A DNA stretch of 64,000 nucleotides from Rhizobium freirei PRF 81 (lineage in GTDB: Bacteria; Pseudomonadota; Alphaproteobacteria; Rhizobiales; Rhizobiaceae), in the NCBI RefSeq assembly GCF_000359745.1, contig NZ_AQHN01000089.1, positions 462,501 through 526,500 of the forward strand. The letters run 5' to 3'. The position numbers were made by a program, and so were the translations under genes. Positions 26,570 to 37,800 of the stretch are shown here, piece after piece. The stretch's first letter is position 1, and every line of letters begins with the position of its first letter. The notes under the pieces were generated by a model that was not told the DNA's origin, ran no database searches, and saw nothing but the letters and a program-made list of their open reading frames with translations.

Positions 26570-26573
<4 letters not shown>
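25020..26573 (+). CDS. Ferric iron ABC transporter permease (fused, FbpB type)
   Basis: This is a double-length permease of about 517 aa with about twelve helices in two homologous halves, typical of Fe(III) importers. Each half has an EAA-type loop (EDAAASLGLDPWRVFFRAIL; ERAAMALGRTPAQAVRQITM). An upstream ATG at 24900 is in frame, but the 24900-25019 stretch contains a strong hairpin and reads poorly as protein, so I prefer ATG 25020. It overlaps the ATPase gene by 4 bases. Confidence 0.88.
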
Positions 26574-27631
<1,058 letters not shown>

Positions 27632-27711
27632 GCGGCATTTGGGTTGAAGCAGGCCACGCTTTGGTGAAGATAGGGCACGCCGTCATCGTGCTCCATATCG
27701 AAGGAATGCCT

Positions 27712-28887
27712 ATGTCTTTGCCCGAGGAGATCGCTCAGGATCTCCCTTTCCTCACGTCGCTTCGCCGCAACCTCCATGCCCATCCCGAACTTGGCTTCGA
27801 AGAGGAGCGCACCAGCGGCATCGTCGCCACCCTGCTGGAAGAGGCCGGGCTGACGGTGCATCGCGGCCTCGGCAAGACCGGCGTCGTCGGCACGCTGCAG
27901 GTCGGCAACGGCACGCGCCGCATCGGTCTTCGCGCCGACATGGACGCGCTGGCCATGCCGGAGAAGGCCAACCGTCCCTATAAATCCACCATTCCCGGCA
28001 AGATGCATGCCTGTGGGCATGATGGCCACACGACCATGCTGATCGGCGCCGCCCGCCATCTCGCCGCCAAGCGTGGTTTCTCGGGGACGGTGCATTTCAT
28101 CTTCCAGCCGGCCGAAGAAGGCCGCGGCGGCGCGCGGCGCATGGTGGAGGAAGGCCTCTTCGACCTGTTTCCCTGCGATGCCGTCTATGGCCTGCACAAC
28201 ATGCCCGGCCTCGATGTCGACGAAATGGCCGTGGTCGAAGGGCCGCAGCTCGCCTCGTCGGACACCTGGCGCGTCACCTTTCGCGGCATCGGCACGCATG
28301 GCGCCAAGCCGCATCTCGGCAAGGACCCGATCACGGCGGCGGCGACTTTCCTGTCTTCGCTGCAAACCATTGTCGGCCGCGTCGTCGATCCGCTGCAGCC
28401 GGCCGTCGTCAGCGCCTGTGCGCTGCAGGCGGGCGACCCCAATGCGCTGAACGTCATTCCCGATACCGTCGAGATCGGTGGTACGGCGCGCGCCTATGCG
28501 CCCGAGGTTCGCGATCAGCTCGAACAGGAGATCGGCCGTCTGGCGGAGGGTACGGCCGTCATGTACGGGATTGCCGCAGACTATCGCTTCGAGCGCCGCA
28601 TTCCGCCTGTCGTCAACGATCAGGATGCGACCGCACGGGCATTGAAAGCCGCCACTGCCGTATTTGGCGAGAAGGTGCTGACCCGTTTCCCGCCGTCGAC
28701 CGCAGGCGACGATTTCGCGTTCTTCGGCCAGAAGGCTCCGGGTTGCTATGTCTGGCTCGGCAACGGTCCGGCGGTCGACGGCGCGCTGCATCACAACACC
28801 GCCTATGATTTTGCCGACGATGCGATCGGTTCCGGCGTGGCCTTCTGGACGACCCTGGTGGAACAGGAGCTGAAGGAAGAGGGCTGA
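27712..28887 (+). CDS. M20 family amidohydrolase (hippurate hydrolase-like)
   Basis: This 391 aa metal-dependent amidohydrolase is of the M20D group (hippurate hydrolase, N-acyl amino acid amidohydrolase). Metal and catalytic blocks are visible: RRNLHAHPELGFEE, LRADMDALAM, MHACGHDGHTTM, FQPAEEGRGGA, GIGTHGAKPHLG and TAGDDFAFF. AAGGA precedes ATG 27712. ATG 27706 is also possible. It would release amino acids from N-acyl conjugates. The true substrate is unknown. Confidence 0.88.
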   Translation: MSLPEEIAQDLPFLTSLRRNLHAHPELGFEEERTSGIVATLLEEAGLTVHRGLGKTGVVGTLQVGNGTRRIGLRADMDALAMPEKANRPYKSTIPGKMHACGHDGHTTMLIGAARHLAAKRGFSGTVHFIFQPAEEGRGGARRMVEEGLFDLFPCDAVYGLHNMPGLDVDEMAVVEGPQLASSDTWRVTFRGIGTHGAKPHLGKDPITAAATFLSSLQTIVGRVVDPLQPAVVSACALQAGDPNALNVIPDTVEIGGTARAYAPEVRDQLEQEIGRLAEGTAVMYGIAADYRFERRIPPVVNDQDATARALKAATAVFGEKVLTRFPPSTAGDDFAFFGQKAPGCYVWLGNGPAVDGALHHNTAYDFADDAIGSGVAFWTTLVEQELKEEG

Positions 28888-28928
28888 GATAGCGCTCGCT
28901 ACTCTTCCATCGTCACATCCAGTTGGCG

Positions 28929-29849
28929 TCAGGCGGCCGCCTGACGCAGCGCGTCGAATATGATCGTGCGCGCCTTCTCCACATCGATCTCGGCAGCGAA
29001 ATGCGCGTTGAACTCGCCATGCGAGGCGCGCGTCTCGACGATAGTGCGACCGCGTGTGTGCTGGCCGTGCAGCTCTGCGTCGATGCGGGCATGCCGAAGC
29101 ACGGCAATGTCGGGTGCGACAAAAATCGCGGCTGCCGTCGGATCGTAGATCGCCATGGCCGGCCGGCCGCGGCTGATGGCGATGTTGACGTAGCCTTCCA
29201 GAAGATCTGCGAGCAATTGCGCCTTTTCGCCTGCCGTCTGGCGAAGGCGGGCGACGTCCTCGGGCCATGCCAGCACCTTTCGGCAGATGTCGAGATCGAC
29301 CATGCGCAGCGGCAAGCCATGCGCCAGCACGATCGCCAGCGCCTCGGGATCGGCAAAGGCGTTGAACTCGGCAGACGCCGTATGATTGCCCGAGGTGACA
29401 CCGCCGCCCATCCATGTCAGCTCGTCGATGCGGGCGGCGAGCTCCGGACGCGCGAGCGCCAGGGCGGCAATATTCGTCAGCGGCCCAAGCGCCAGGATGC
29501 GCTTTGGCGCCTTGCCATCGCCAAGCCAGTCGCAGAGTGCGGTAAAGGCATCGCTCAATGGAAGCGGATCGGCCGACGGCATGCTTCTGCCGGTCGTAGG
29601 GATGCCGTTCTGGCCAAGGATGCTCTGCGCCGTTTCCAGCTTGCACAGAACGGGTAATTCGCGGCCGGTATGAATGGGAAACGTCCAGCCGAAGACGGCG
29701 GCGGCGCTCGCCGCATTGTCACGAACATGGGACAGCGGCGCATTGCCGCTCACCAGCGAAACGCCGTCGATGGTGAGATTCGAATGCGCAACCACCAGAA
29801 CGGCGGCGATGTCATCGAACCCCATGTCGGTGTCGATCCAGATTCCCAT
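28929..29849 (-). CDS. Inosine-uridine preferring nucleoside hydrolase
   Basis: This 306 aa protein is of the IunH family. It starts with IDTDMGFDDIAA, which holds the Asp cluster that binds Ca2+, followed by GVSLVSGNAPLSHV and LTWMGGG. The family splits nucleosides into base and ribose. It is convergent with the M20 amidohydrolase and cotranscribed or nearly so with nothing obvious. The upstream minus-strand M20 dipeptidase ends 133 bases away. Confidence 0.88.
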   Translation of the reverse strand: MGIWIDTDMGFDDIAAVLVVAHSNLTIDGVSLVSGNAPLSHVRDNAASAAAVFGWTFPIHTGRELPVLCKLETAQSILGQNGIPTTGRSMPSADPLPLSDAFTALCDWLGDGKAPKRILALGPLTNIAALALARPELAARIDELTWMGGGVTSGNHTASAEFNAFADPEALAIVLAHGLPLRMVDLDICRKVLAWPEDVARLRQTAGEKAQLLADLLEGYVNIAISRGRPAMAIYDPTAAAIFVAPDIAVLRHARIDAELHGQHTRGRTIVETRASHGEFNAHFAAEIDVEKARTIIFDALRQAAA

Positions 29850-29945
29850 GGTCTATCTCGCTAGTCGTAGCAAACGGCGCTCTTGCGCCTGCAGCCGCTT
29901 GTGTTGGACGACGGCGCGGATGCCATCCAGGCGGAAGCAGGTGCA

Positions 29946-29971
29946 GGGCGCGCAAACTGACCTGCGCGCCC
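29946..29971. terminator. GC hairpin after the dipeptidase gene
   Basis: An 8-bp GC stem (GGGCGCGC / GCGCGCCC) with a 10-base loop lies 11 bases after the dipeptidase stop. No T-run follows on the minus strand, so termination is only possible. Confidence 0.3.
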
Positions 29972-29982
29972 CAGTCGATCGA

Positions 29983-31371
29983 TCAAACGGCGAGCGCGTC
30001 GAGCACGCGGATCCAGGAGCGGATGCCCTTGTGATAGGAGCGCAGCTCGTATTTCTCGTTCGGCGAATGGATGCGGTCGTCGGAGAGACCGAAGCCGATG
30101 AGCAAAGATTCCATGCCGAGCATTTTCTGGAAGTCGCCGACGATCGGGATCGAGCCGCCCATGCCGATGACGATGGCGGGCTTCGGCCATTCGTTGGAGA
30201 GCGCCGTCTTCGCCTTGGTCAGGGCCGGCGAATCATAGGAAAGCTGGATGGCCGGCGAGCCGCCATGTTCATGGAACTCCACCGAGCAGTCACCGGGGAT
30301 CTTCGAGCGCACATACGCGCGGAAGCTTTCGCGGATTGCCGCCGGGTTCTGCTGGCCGACGAGCCGGAACGAAACCTTCGCCGATGCCTTGGCGGCGATC
30401 ACCGTCTTGAAGCCGGCGCCGGTATAGCCGCCCCAGATGCCGTTGACCTCGGCCGTCGGCCGCGCCCAGGTGAGCTCCATCACCGAACGGCCCTTTTCGC
30501 CCGAAGGGATCGACAGCCCGACTTCGCCGAGGAACTTTTCGGCTGTCATACCGAGCGTTTCCCAGGAGGCCTTGATGTTGGACGGTGTTTCCTCGACGCC
30601 CTCATAGAAGCCGGGAAGCGTCACGCGTCCGGTCTCGTCATGCAGGCCGGCGAGGATGTCGGTGAGGATATGGATCGGATTGGCAGCAGCGCCGCCGAAG
30701 ACGCCCGAATGCAGATCGCGGTCGGCTGCGGTGATGACGATTTCCTCGCCCACCAGCCCGCGCAGGCCGGCGGAAATCGCCGGCGTATCGCCATCCCACA
30801 TGCCGGTATCGCAGACGAGGGCAAAATCGGCCTTCAGCTCGGCAGCATTGGCTTCGAGGAACGGCTTGAGCGAGGGCGAACCGGATTCTTCTTCGCCTTC
30901 GAACAGGATGGTGATGCGCACCGGAAGTGCGCCCCTGGTTTCCTTATAGGCGCGGATCGCTTCGACGAAGGTCATCAGCTGGCCCTTGTCGTCGGAGGTG
31001 CCGCGGCCCGTCAGGACCTTGCGGCCATTGCCCATGTCCTTGATCGCGGGCGCAAAGGGATCACTCTCCCAAAGTTCGATGGGATCGACCGGCTGCACGT
31101 CGTAATGGCCGTAGAACAACACATGCGGCGCGTCGGCGCTGCCGGCATCGTGATGGGCGACCACCATCGGATGGCCGGGCGTGTCGCGCACGGAGGCTGT
31201 AAAGCCGATGGAGTTCAGGTACGCGACCAGCCAATCCGCTGCCTTGCGGCATTCGGCCTTGAAGGCCGGATCCGTCGAAATCGACTTGATGCGCAGCAGC
31301 TCGAAGAGATTGTCGAGGCTGGACGGGAGGTTTTGATCGGCGCGATCGAGAACGGGCGATAAATCGGTCAT
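29983..31371 (-). CDS. M20 family dipeptidase
   Basis: This 462 aa zinc peptidase is of the ArgE/DapE/CPG2 group and resembles bacterial dipeptidases. Metal-site blocks are visible: VLFYGHYDVQPVDP, GRGTSDDKGQ with the Asp bridge, EGEEESGSP with the catalytic Glu, and CDTGMWDGDTPA. The dimerisation lid domain follows. ATG 31371 has AAGGAG 8 bases upstream and is better than the earlier in-frame start. Confidence 0.88.
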   Translation of the reverse strand: MTDLSPVLDRADQNLPSSLDNLFELLRIKSISTDPAFKAECRKAADWLVAYLNSIGFTASVRDTPGHPMVVAHHDAGSADAPHVLFYGHYDVQPVDPIELWESDPFAPAIKDMGNGRKVLTGRGTSDDKGQLMTFVEAIRAYKETRGALPVRITILFEGEEESGSPSLKPFLEANAAELKADFALVCDTGMWDGDTPAISAGLRGLVGEEIVITAADRDLHSGVFGGAAANPIHILTDILAGLHDETGRVTLPGFYEGVEETPSNIKASWETLGMTAEKFLGEVGLSIPSGEKGRSVMELTWARPTAEVNGIWGGYTGAGFKTVIAAKASAKVSFRLVGQQNPAAIRESFRAYVRSKIPGDCSVEFHEHGGSPAIQLSYDSPALTKAKTALSNEWPKPAIVIGMGGSIPIVGDFQKMLGMESLLIGFGLSDDRIHSPNEKYELRSYHKGIRSWIRVLDALAV

Positions 31372-31570
31372 ATCCGACTCCTTACTTGAAATTTGAAGGG
31401 ACGATAGACCAAAGCCCGGCGGGTTTCGAGGCGTCAAAACTGAAAATTTATCGCGCTTTGTTTTGCGGCCGCGAGGCGCTCAATTACGTGCGTAATTGCT
31501 CATGTAATTTACAAGTTTTTTAGACTATTGGAAATAACATCAATCTAGAAGCGTATTCTGGGGACGCTAA

Positions 31571-33907
31571 ATGTTTTCAGTGATTGCATGTATTCGCGAC
31601 GAACACGACATTAGACTAACCCTTGTTGCCGCATTCATTTGCCTGATTGGCAGCCTTGCCACCATGCTCCTTTTTTCTCGTGCACAGGAGTGCCGGTCGT
31701 ATCAGCGGCGCTATTGGATCGCCGCCGCGGCCTTCGCCAGCGGTGTCGGCATATGGGCAACGCATTTCATCGCCGTGCTGGCATATCAGGGTAGCGTCCC
31801 CATCTCTTACGGCCTTTCGCTGACCGTGCTTTCGGTGGTCTTCTCGATCCTTGGTTCGTGGCTCGCCATCTCCGTCGCCTTTGAGTGGGACAACGTCGTC
31901 TCCTTTGCACTCGGCGGCGTGTTCATGGGGCTCGGCATAGCCGCCATGCATTTTACCGGCATGCAGGCGATCGAGGCTTCGGTAGCGATCTCCTACGATA
32001 TGCAGCGTGTCGTTACTGCCATCTTCATCGGCGCCTGCACTTCCTCGCTGGCCTTCATTGCCTTTCGCGGCTTTCATGGCATCCGGCGCATCGCTGCCGG
32101 CACCGTTCTCTTGGTGCTGGCGATATGCGCGCTGCATTTCACTGCGATGAGCGGAGTCAAACTGGCCCCCGTGGCAGACATGCCCGCAGCCGTCCTTTCC
32201 ATCGACCGAAGCATCCTTGCCGGCATCGTCATGGCTGCCGCCACCGGCCTGATCCTCCTTGCCCTCGGCGCCATCTTCATCGATCGTCATCTCACCGATC
32301 TCCGCGGCTTCGCCAATGCGTCGCTGGAAGGATTGCTGGTTCTCCGCGATGGCCGGATTATCGATGCGAACGAGCGCTTCTTCGGCATTTCCGGATGGTC
32401 CGCCCAGCAGGTGATCGGCGCTGCGCCTGAAGCGTTTCTCACGCTCGATCTGGATGCGTGTGCCGAAGCTGCCGTCCCGCTTGAGACCACTTTGTCGGGA
32501 CGTGACGGCAAGGCCATCCCCGTGGAAACCGTGATTCGCTCCATCACCTATCGCGGCCACGAATGCAGCGTGCTGGTCCTGCGGGACCTGACGGAGCGCC
32601 GCCAGGCCCAGCAGATGATCGAGCATCTCGCCCACCACGATATATTGACGGATCTTCCCAATCGTTCGCTCTTCGACCAGCGCATCCGACAGGCATTGCA
32701 GATGGCCAATCGCAAGCGTGGCGAAGTCGCTGTCTTCTGCCTGGATCTCGATCGGTTCAAGGCGATCAACGATGTCTTCGGTCATGCCGAAGGTGATCGT
32801 CTTCTTTGCAAGGTCGCCGGTATCCTGCGGCGGGTCACAGAGGAGAGCGATACGGTGGCGCGGCTCGGCGGCGATGAATTCGCCGTCATTCAGCCCATGT
32901 GTCAGCAGCCCGAAGCCGCAACCCGTCTTGCCGAGCGCATTCTGGCGGAATTTGCCGCGGAGATGGATACGGCGCGGGATCCGACCGCTGTCGGCGTCAG
33001 CCTCGGCATCGCCATCTACCCTCGCGACGGTGCCAGTGCCGAGCAGCTCTACACGAATGCGGATACGGCGCTCTATCGCGCCAAGCGCGAGGGCAGGGGC
33101 AACGCCTGCTTTTTCGATGCCGAAATGGACAAGGCCGCGCGTATGCGCCGCCAGCTTGAAAACGACCTGCGTCAGGCCATTCTGCGCAGGCAGCTCTATC
33201 TCGATTACCAACCGATCTACGATGTCGGTAGCGATAGCGTCAGCGGTTACGAAGCTCTGTTGCGCTGGCGGCATCCGGATCGGGGGGTAATCGAGCCCGA
33301 GACCTTCATTCCCATCGCCGAGGAGAGCGGATCGATTGCGGCAATCGGCGAATGGGTGCTGGAACAGGCCTGCCAGGAAGCCGTCCGCTGGCGCCAGCCC
33401 GCAAGCGTCGCCGTCAACCTGTCGCCGCTGCAATTCATGATCCCGACGCTCTACGACCAGATCGAGCGCATCTTGCGGAAGACCGGCCTCGATCCGCGGC
33501 GGCTGGAACTGGAAATCACCGAGGCGGCGCTGATGCGGGAGCGCACGGCCGTCCTGGCGACATTGCAGCGGCTGCACCGCCTCGGCGTTCGGGTGGTCAT
33601 GGATGATTTCGGAACCGGCTTCTCTTCGCTCAGCAATCTGCGCGCCTTCCCCTTCGATAAAATCAAGGTTGACCGCAGCTTCACGGGTGCGCTCGAACAT
33701 GATCCTGCGGCGCGCTCGATCGTGCGCGCGATCATCGGTCTCGGACACAGCCTGAACATGCCCGTGGTGACCGAAGGCGTGGAAACGGAACTCCAGCGCC
33801 GTATCGTCATCGAAGAGGGTTGTGCCCAGCTTCAAGGGATCTTCTTCGGCAAGCCGGATCTCGGACCCAGCCAATTGTTTGCCGACATGGACAGGGCTGC
33901 GGGATAA
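31571..33907 (+). CDS. MHYT-PAS-GGDEF-EAL signalling protein
   Basis: This 778 aa bifunctional c-di-GMP protein has an N-terminal MHYT domain of seven helices (residues about 10-230) with THFIAV, MHFTGM and LHFTAM motifs, proposed to sense oxygen, CO or NO through copper. A PAS-like segment follows (about 250-340). The GGDEF domain is intact (RLGGDEFAV), and the EAL domain has EALLRW, NLSPLQF, MDDFGTGFSS and VVTEGVETE. So it may both make and break c-di-GMP at the membrane. Confidence 0.93.
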   Translation: MFSVIACIRDEHDIRLTLVAAFICLIGSLATMLLFSRAQECRSYQRRYWIAAAAFASGVGIWATHFIAVLAYQGSVPISYGLSLTVLSVVFSILGSWLAISVAFEWDNVVSFALGGVFMGLGIAAMHFTGMQAIEASVAISYDMQRVVTAIFIGACTSSLAFIAFRGFHGIRRIAAGTVLLVLAICALHFTAMSGVKLAPVADMPAAVLSIDRSILAGIVMAAATGLILLALGAIFIDRHLTDLRGFANASLEGLLVLRDGRIIDANERFFGISGWSAQQVIGAAPEAFLTLDLDACAEAAVPLETTLSGRDGKAIPVETVIRSITYRGHECSVLVLRDLTERRQAQQMIEHLAHHDILTDLPNRSLFDQRIRQALQMANRKRGEVAVFCLDLDRFKAINDVFGHAEGDRLLCKVAGILRRVTEESDTVARLGGDEFAVIQPMCQQPEAATRLAERILAEFAAEMDTARDPTAVGVSLGIAIYPRDGASAEQLYTNADTALYRAKREGRGNACFFDAEMDKAARMRRQLENDLRQAILRRQLYLDYQPIYDVGSDSVSGYEALLRWRHPDRGVIEPETFIPIAEESGSIAAIGEWVLEQACQEAVRWRQPASVAVNLSPLQFMIPTLYDQIERILRKTGLDPRRLELEITEAALMRERTAVLATLQRLHRLGVRVVMDDFGTGFSSLSNLRAFPFDKIKVDRSFTGALEHDPAARSIVRAIIGLGHSLNMPVVTEGVETELQRRIVIEEGCAQLQGIFFGKPDLGPSQLFADMDRAAG

Positions 33908-33998
33908 TCCTGATGCGGTTTCGTTTCATGCGGGCCGCGGAAGCGCCTCCCTTCCACTCCGGAGGGCTCTATGGAAAACCGACGACGTCGCGACGCAT

Positions 33999-34430
33999 CT
34001 AGAGATGCCTGGCGTTCTCCAGGATGCGTCGTATATATTCCAGCAGCAGTTCGCGTTCGAAATTGCGAAAATTCCTCAGAACATCCGAATCAACCGCCAT
34101 CGCGGCCTCGATGGCCTCGGCCTCCATGGCGGCTGCCTTCTCCGTTAGGAAGACCAGTTGCGCCCGCTTGTCCGATGGATGCGGGCGGCGTTCCACCAAT
34201 CCGTCCCGCTCCATGCGCGACAGCGTATTGGCCATCGTCGCCTGCTCGATGTCGACGCGCTCAAGCAATTGCTTCTGCGTCAGGCCGTCTTCGGACCACA
34301 GTTCCAGAAGGATGGGAAACTGACCCGGCGAAAAGCCAAGCTTGTTCGCGCGTTGCTGCAACGCGCGAGCAAATACCTTCGCCAGCTGACTGGCAAGGTG
34401 GGCTGCGGAGTCCATCCGATTAAATCCCAT
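33999..34430 (-). CDS. MarR family transcriptional regulator
   Basis: This 143 aa winged-helix regulator has QKQLLERVDIEQATMANTLS as recognition region and ERDGLVERRPHPSDKRAQLV as the wing, typical of MarR. ATG 34430 or 34415 may start it. No obvious target gene is adjacent on the same strand. The upstream region holds a structured non-coding locus and then polA, the same order as around S. meliloti EcpR1. Confidence 0.9.
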   Translation of the reverse strand: MGFNRMDSAAHLASQLAKVFARALQQRANKLGFSPGQFPILLELWSEDGLTQKQLLERVDIEQATMANTLSRMERDGLVERRPHPSDKRAQLVFLTEKAAAMEAEAIEAAMAVDSDVLRNFRNFERELLLEYIRRILENARHL

Positions 34431-34549
34431 GATTGCAAGTATGCCGGTGATTCAAAATCAAAACAATCAGCAAATCTTGGGTGGAGACAGCCAGGAAACC
34501 ATCAATTTCCGGCAATCTTGCACGCGTAATACGTGTGTGCTTCTTCATG

Positions 34550-34690
34550 AAGAAGCCGCCATGGCCTGGAGGGGACGCCATGGCGGCTCAAAAAGGGGGA
34601 CAAAGGCCCGGAGAGGGGATAGGCCTTTGTCCAAGTCTGACGTGGCGGGGGACAGGCCGATTGTCAGACCCTCGGCGTATCAATCGCCGG
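34550..34690 (-). ncRNA. Probable EcpR1-like trans-acting sRNA
   Basis: Three consecutive perfect stems lie in the 422-base marR-polA gap. On the minus strand they are GTCTGAC/GTCAGAC (34635-34669), GGACAAAGGCC/GGCCTTTGTCC (34598-34632) and GCCGCCATGGC/GCCATGGCGGC (34555-34587), the last followed by TTCTTC. Each loop contains UCCCC (UGUCCCCCGCC, UAUCCCCUCUCC, GUCCCCUCC), which is complementary to Shine-Dalgarno sequences. A weak promoter (CTTGAA at 34722-34727) lies upstream. S. meliloti EcpR1 lies beside polA at the same place and represses cell-cycle mRNAs (from memory). Ends are approximate. Confidence 0.62.
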
Positions 34691-34852
34691 TGATCATGAT
34701 TTGTGGTCCCAAATGTGGTTTTTCAAGGGAATATGCAGATTAGATTGATTAAAAATTAGTAACGTTTCGGTGAGAGATCTGGCGCTTTCGTCGGGTTGCA
34801 AAACCTGAACTTTGTATGGACCTTGGAGATGCGTCACGCTATCCATGTTTCC

Positions 34853-37800
34853 ATGAAAAAAGGTGATCATCTCTTCCTCGTCGACGGCTCCGGTTTCATT
34901 TTCCGGGCCTTTCACGCCCTGCCGCCGCTGACGCGCAAGTCGGATGGATTGCCTGTGGGCGCCGTCTCCGGTTTCTGCAACATGCTATGGAAGTTGCTGA
35001 CCTCGGCGCGCGATACTTCGGTGGGTGTCACGCCGACCCATTTCGCCGTCATCTTTGATTATTCCTCGAAGACTTTCCGCAAGGAGATCTTCCCGGAATA
35101 CAAGGCAAACCGTTCCGCGCCGCCGGAAGAGCTGATCCCGCAATTCGGACTGATCCGCGAGGCGACGCGCGCCTTCAACCTGCCTTGCATCGAAACCGAC
35201 GGTTTCGAGGCTGACGATATCATTGCCACCTATGCCCGCCAGGCCGAGGCAGCCGGTTCCGACGTAACGATCATCTCGTCCGACAAGGATCTGATGCAGC
35301 TCGTCACCCCGATGGTCCACATGTACGACAGCATGAAGGACAAGCAGATCGGCATTCCCGACGTCGTCGAGAAATGGGGCGTGCCGCCGGAAAAGATGAT
35401 CGACCTGCAGGCCATGACCGGCGATTCGGTCGATAACGTCCCCGGCATCCCCGGCATCGGGCCGAAGACGGCGGCGCAACTGCTGGAAGAATTCGGCGAT
35501 CTCGACACGCTGCTGGCCCGCGCGAGCGAAATCAAGCAGCAGAAGCGCCGTGAAAACATCATCGCCAATGCCGAACTTGCGCGCATCTCTCGCCAGCTGG
35601 TGACGCTTAGAACCGATGTCCCGCTGGAGCTGCCGCTCGACGCGCTGGTGCTGGAGCCGCAGAACGGGCCGAAGCTGATCGGCTTCCTCAAGGCTATGGA
35701 ATTCACCTCGCTGACGCGCCGCGTCGCCGATGCCTGCGATTGCGATCCGGCGGCGATCGAACCATCCGTCGTCAAGGTCGAGCTGGCTGACAGCGCGCAT
35801 GGCCCGGATCTGGAGGTTGGTGAAAATGTCGACCTCGTTGCCGGCAGCGAGGTCTCCGCCGAGGGGGCCGCCGTTCCGGCGCAGGCGGCAAAGCCGCGCC
35901 TGTCGGTCGAAGGTCTGACGGAGCCGGCGGCGCTGGCGACGGCGCGTGCCGCAAGCTTCGCCACAGCACCGATCGATCATTCGAAATATGTGACCATTCG
36001 CGATGTCGCCGTCCTCGATCAGTGGATTGCGGATGCGCGCGAGACCGGCATCGTCGCCTTCGATACCGAAACGACGTCGCTCGATGTCATGCAGGCTGAA
36101 ATCGTCGGCTTCTCGCTGGCGATTGCCGACAACCGCAACGATCCCACAGGCGCCTCCATCCGCGCCGCCTATGTGCCCCTCAGCCACAAGACCGGCGTCG
36201 GCGATCTGCTCGGCGGCGGTATGGCCGAAAATCAAATTCCGCTGCGCGATGCCCTGGCGAGATTGAAGGTGCTGCTCGAGGATGCCTCCATCCTTAAGAT
36301 CGCGCAGAACCTGAAATACGACTACCTGCTGATGAAGCGCTACGGCATCGAGACGAAGTCGTTCGATGATACCATGCTGCTATCCTATGTGCTCGACGGC
36401 GGCTCCAACGCCACGCACGGCATGGACAGCCTCTCCGAGCGCTGGCTCGGCCACAAGCCGATCGCCTACAAGGACGTGGCCGGCAGCGGCAAATCCAACG
36501 TCACCTTCGATCTCGTCGATATCGACCGTGCCACGGCCTATGCCGCCGAGGACGCCGACGTGACGTTGCGTCTCTGGTTAGTATTGAAGCCGCGGCTTGC
36601 GGCGGAAAAGCTCTCGGCCGTCTACGAGCGGCTGGAGCGGCCCCTTGTGCCGGTACTCGCTCATATGGAAGAGCGCGGCATCACCATCGACCGGCAGATC
36701 CTCTCGCGCCTTTCCGGCGAGCTGGCGCAGGGTGCCGCCGCCCTTGAGGACGAGATCTATACGCTTGCCGGCGAGCGCTTCAACATCGGCTCTCCGAAGC
36801 AGCTCGGCGATATCCTCTTCGGCAAGATGGGACTGGCCGGCGGCAGCAAGACCAAGACGGGCCAATGGTCGACCTCGGCGCAGGTGCTGGAAGATCTGGC
36901 CGCTGCCGGCTTCGATCTGCCGCGCAAGATCGTCGACTGGCGCCAGCTCACTAAGCTGAAATCGACCTATACCGATGCTCTCCCGGGCTACGTCCATCCG
37001 CAGACGAAGCGTGTTCACACCTCCTATTCGCTGGCATCGACCACGACAGGGCGCCTGTCTTCCTCCGAGCCGAACCTGCAGAATATTCCGGTGCGCACGG
37101 CGGAAGGCCGCAAGATCCGCACCGCCTTCATTTCGACGCCGGGGCACAAGCTCGTCTCCGCCGACTACAGCCAGATCGAATTGCGCGTTCTGGCGCATGT
37201 CGCCAATATCCCGCAGCTGAAGCAGGCCTTCGAAGACGGCATCGACATTCACGCGATGACGGCCTCTGAGATGTTCGGCGTGCCGGTGGAAGGCATGCCG
37301 AGCGAGGTGCGCCGCCGCGCCAAGGCGATCAACTTCGGCATTATCTACGGCATCTCCGCCTTCGGTCTCGCCAACCAGCTCTCGATCGAGCGCTCGGAAG
37401 CCGGCGATTACATCAAGAAGTACTTCGAGCGCTTCCCCGGCATCCGCGACTATATGGACAGCACCAAGCAGGCTGCGCGCGACAACGGCTATGTCGAGAC
37501 GATCTTCGGTCGCCGTATCCATTTCCCGGAGATCCGCTCCTCCAACCCGTCCGTCCGCGCCTTCAACGAGCGTGCCTCGATCAATGCGCCGATCCAGGGT
37601 TCGGCAGCCGACGTCATCCGCCGCGCCATGATCAAGATGGAGCCGGCACTGGCCGCCGCCGGGCTCGGCGATCGCGTCCGCATGCTGCTGCAGGTGCACG
37701 ACGAACTGATCTTCGAAGTCGAAGATGCCGACGTCGAGCGCACCACGCCGATCATCGTCTCGGTCATGGAAAATGCCGCCATGCCAGCGGTCGACATGGC

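Noticed and set aside
31616..33874. Long minus-strand open frame opposite the MHYT-GGDEF-EAL gene
   Set aside because: The plus strand has intact catalytic motifs, and the antisense product is low-complexity.
34481..34743. Small open frames in the marR-polA gap
   Set aside because: The sequence is dominated by inverted repeats that explain it better as structured RNA, and no ribosome binding site fits.
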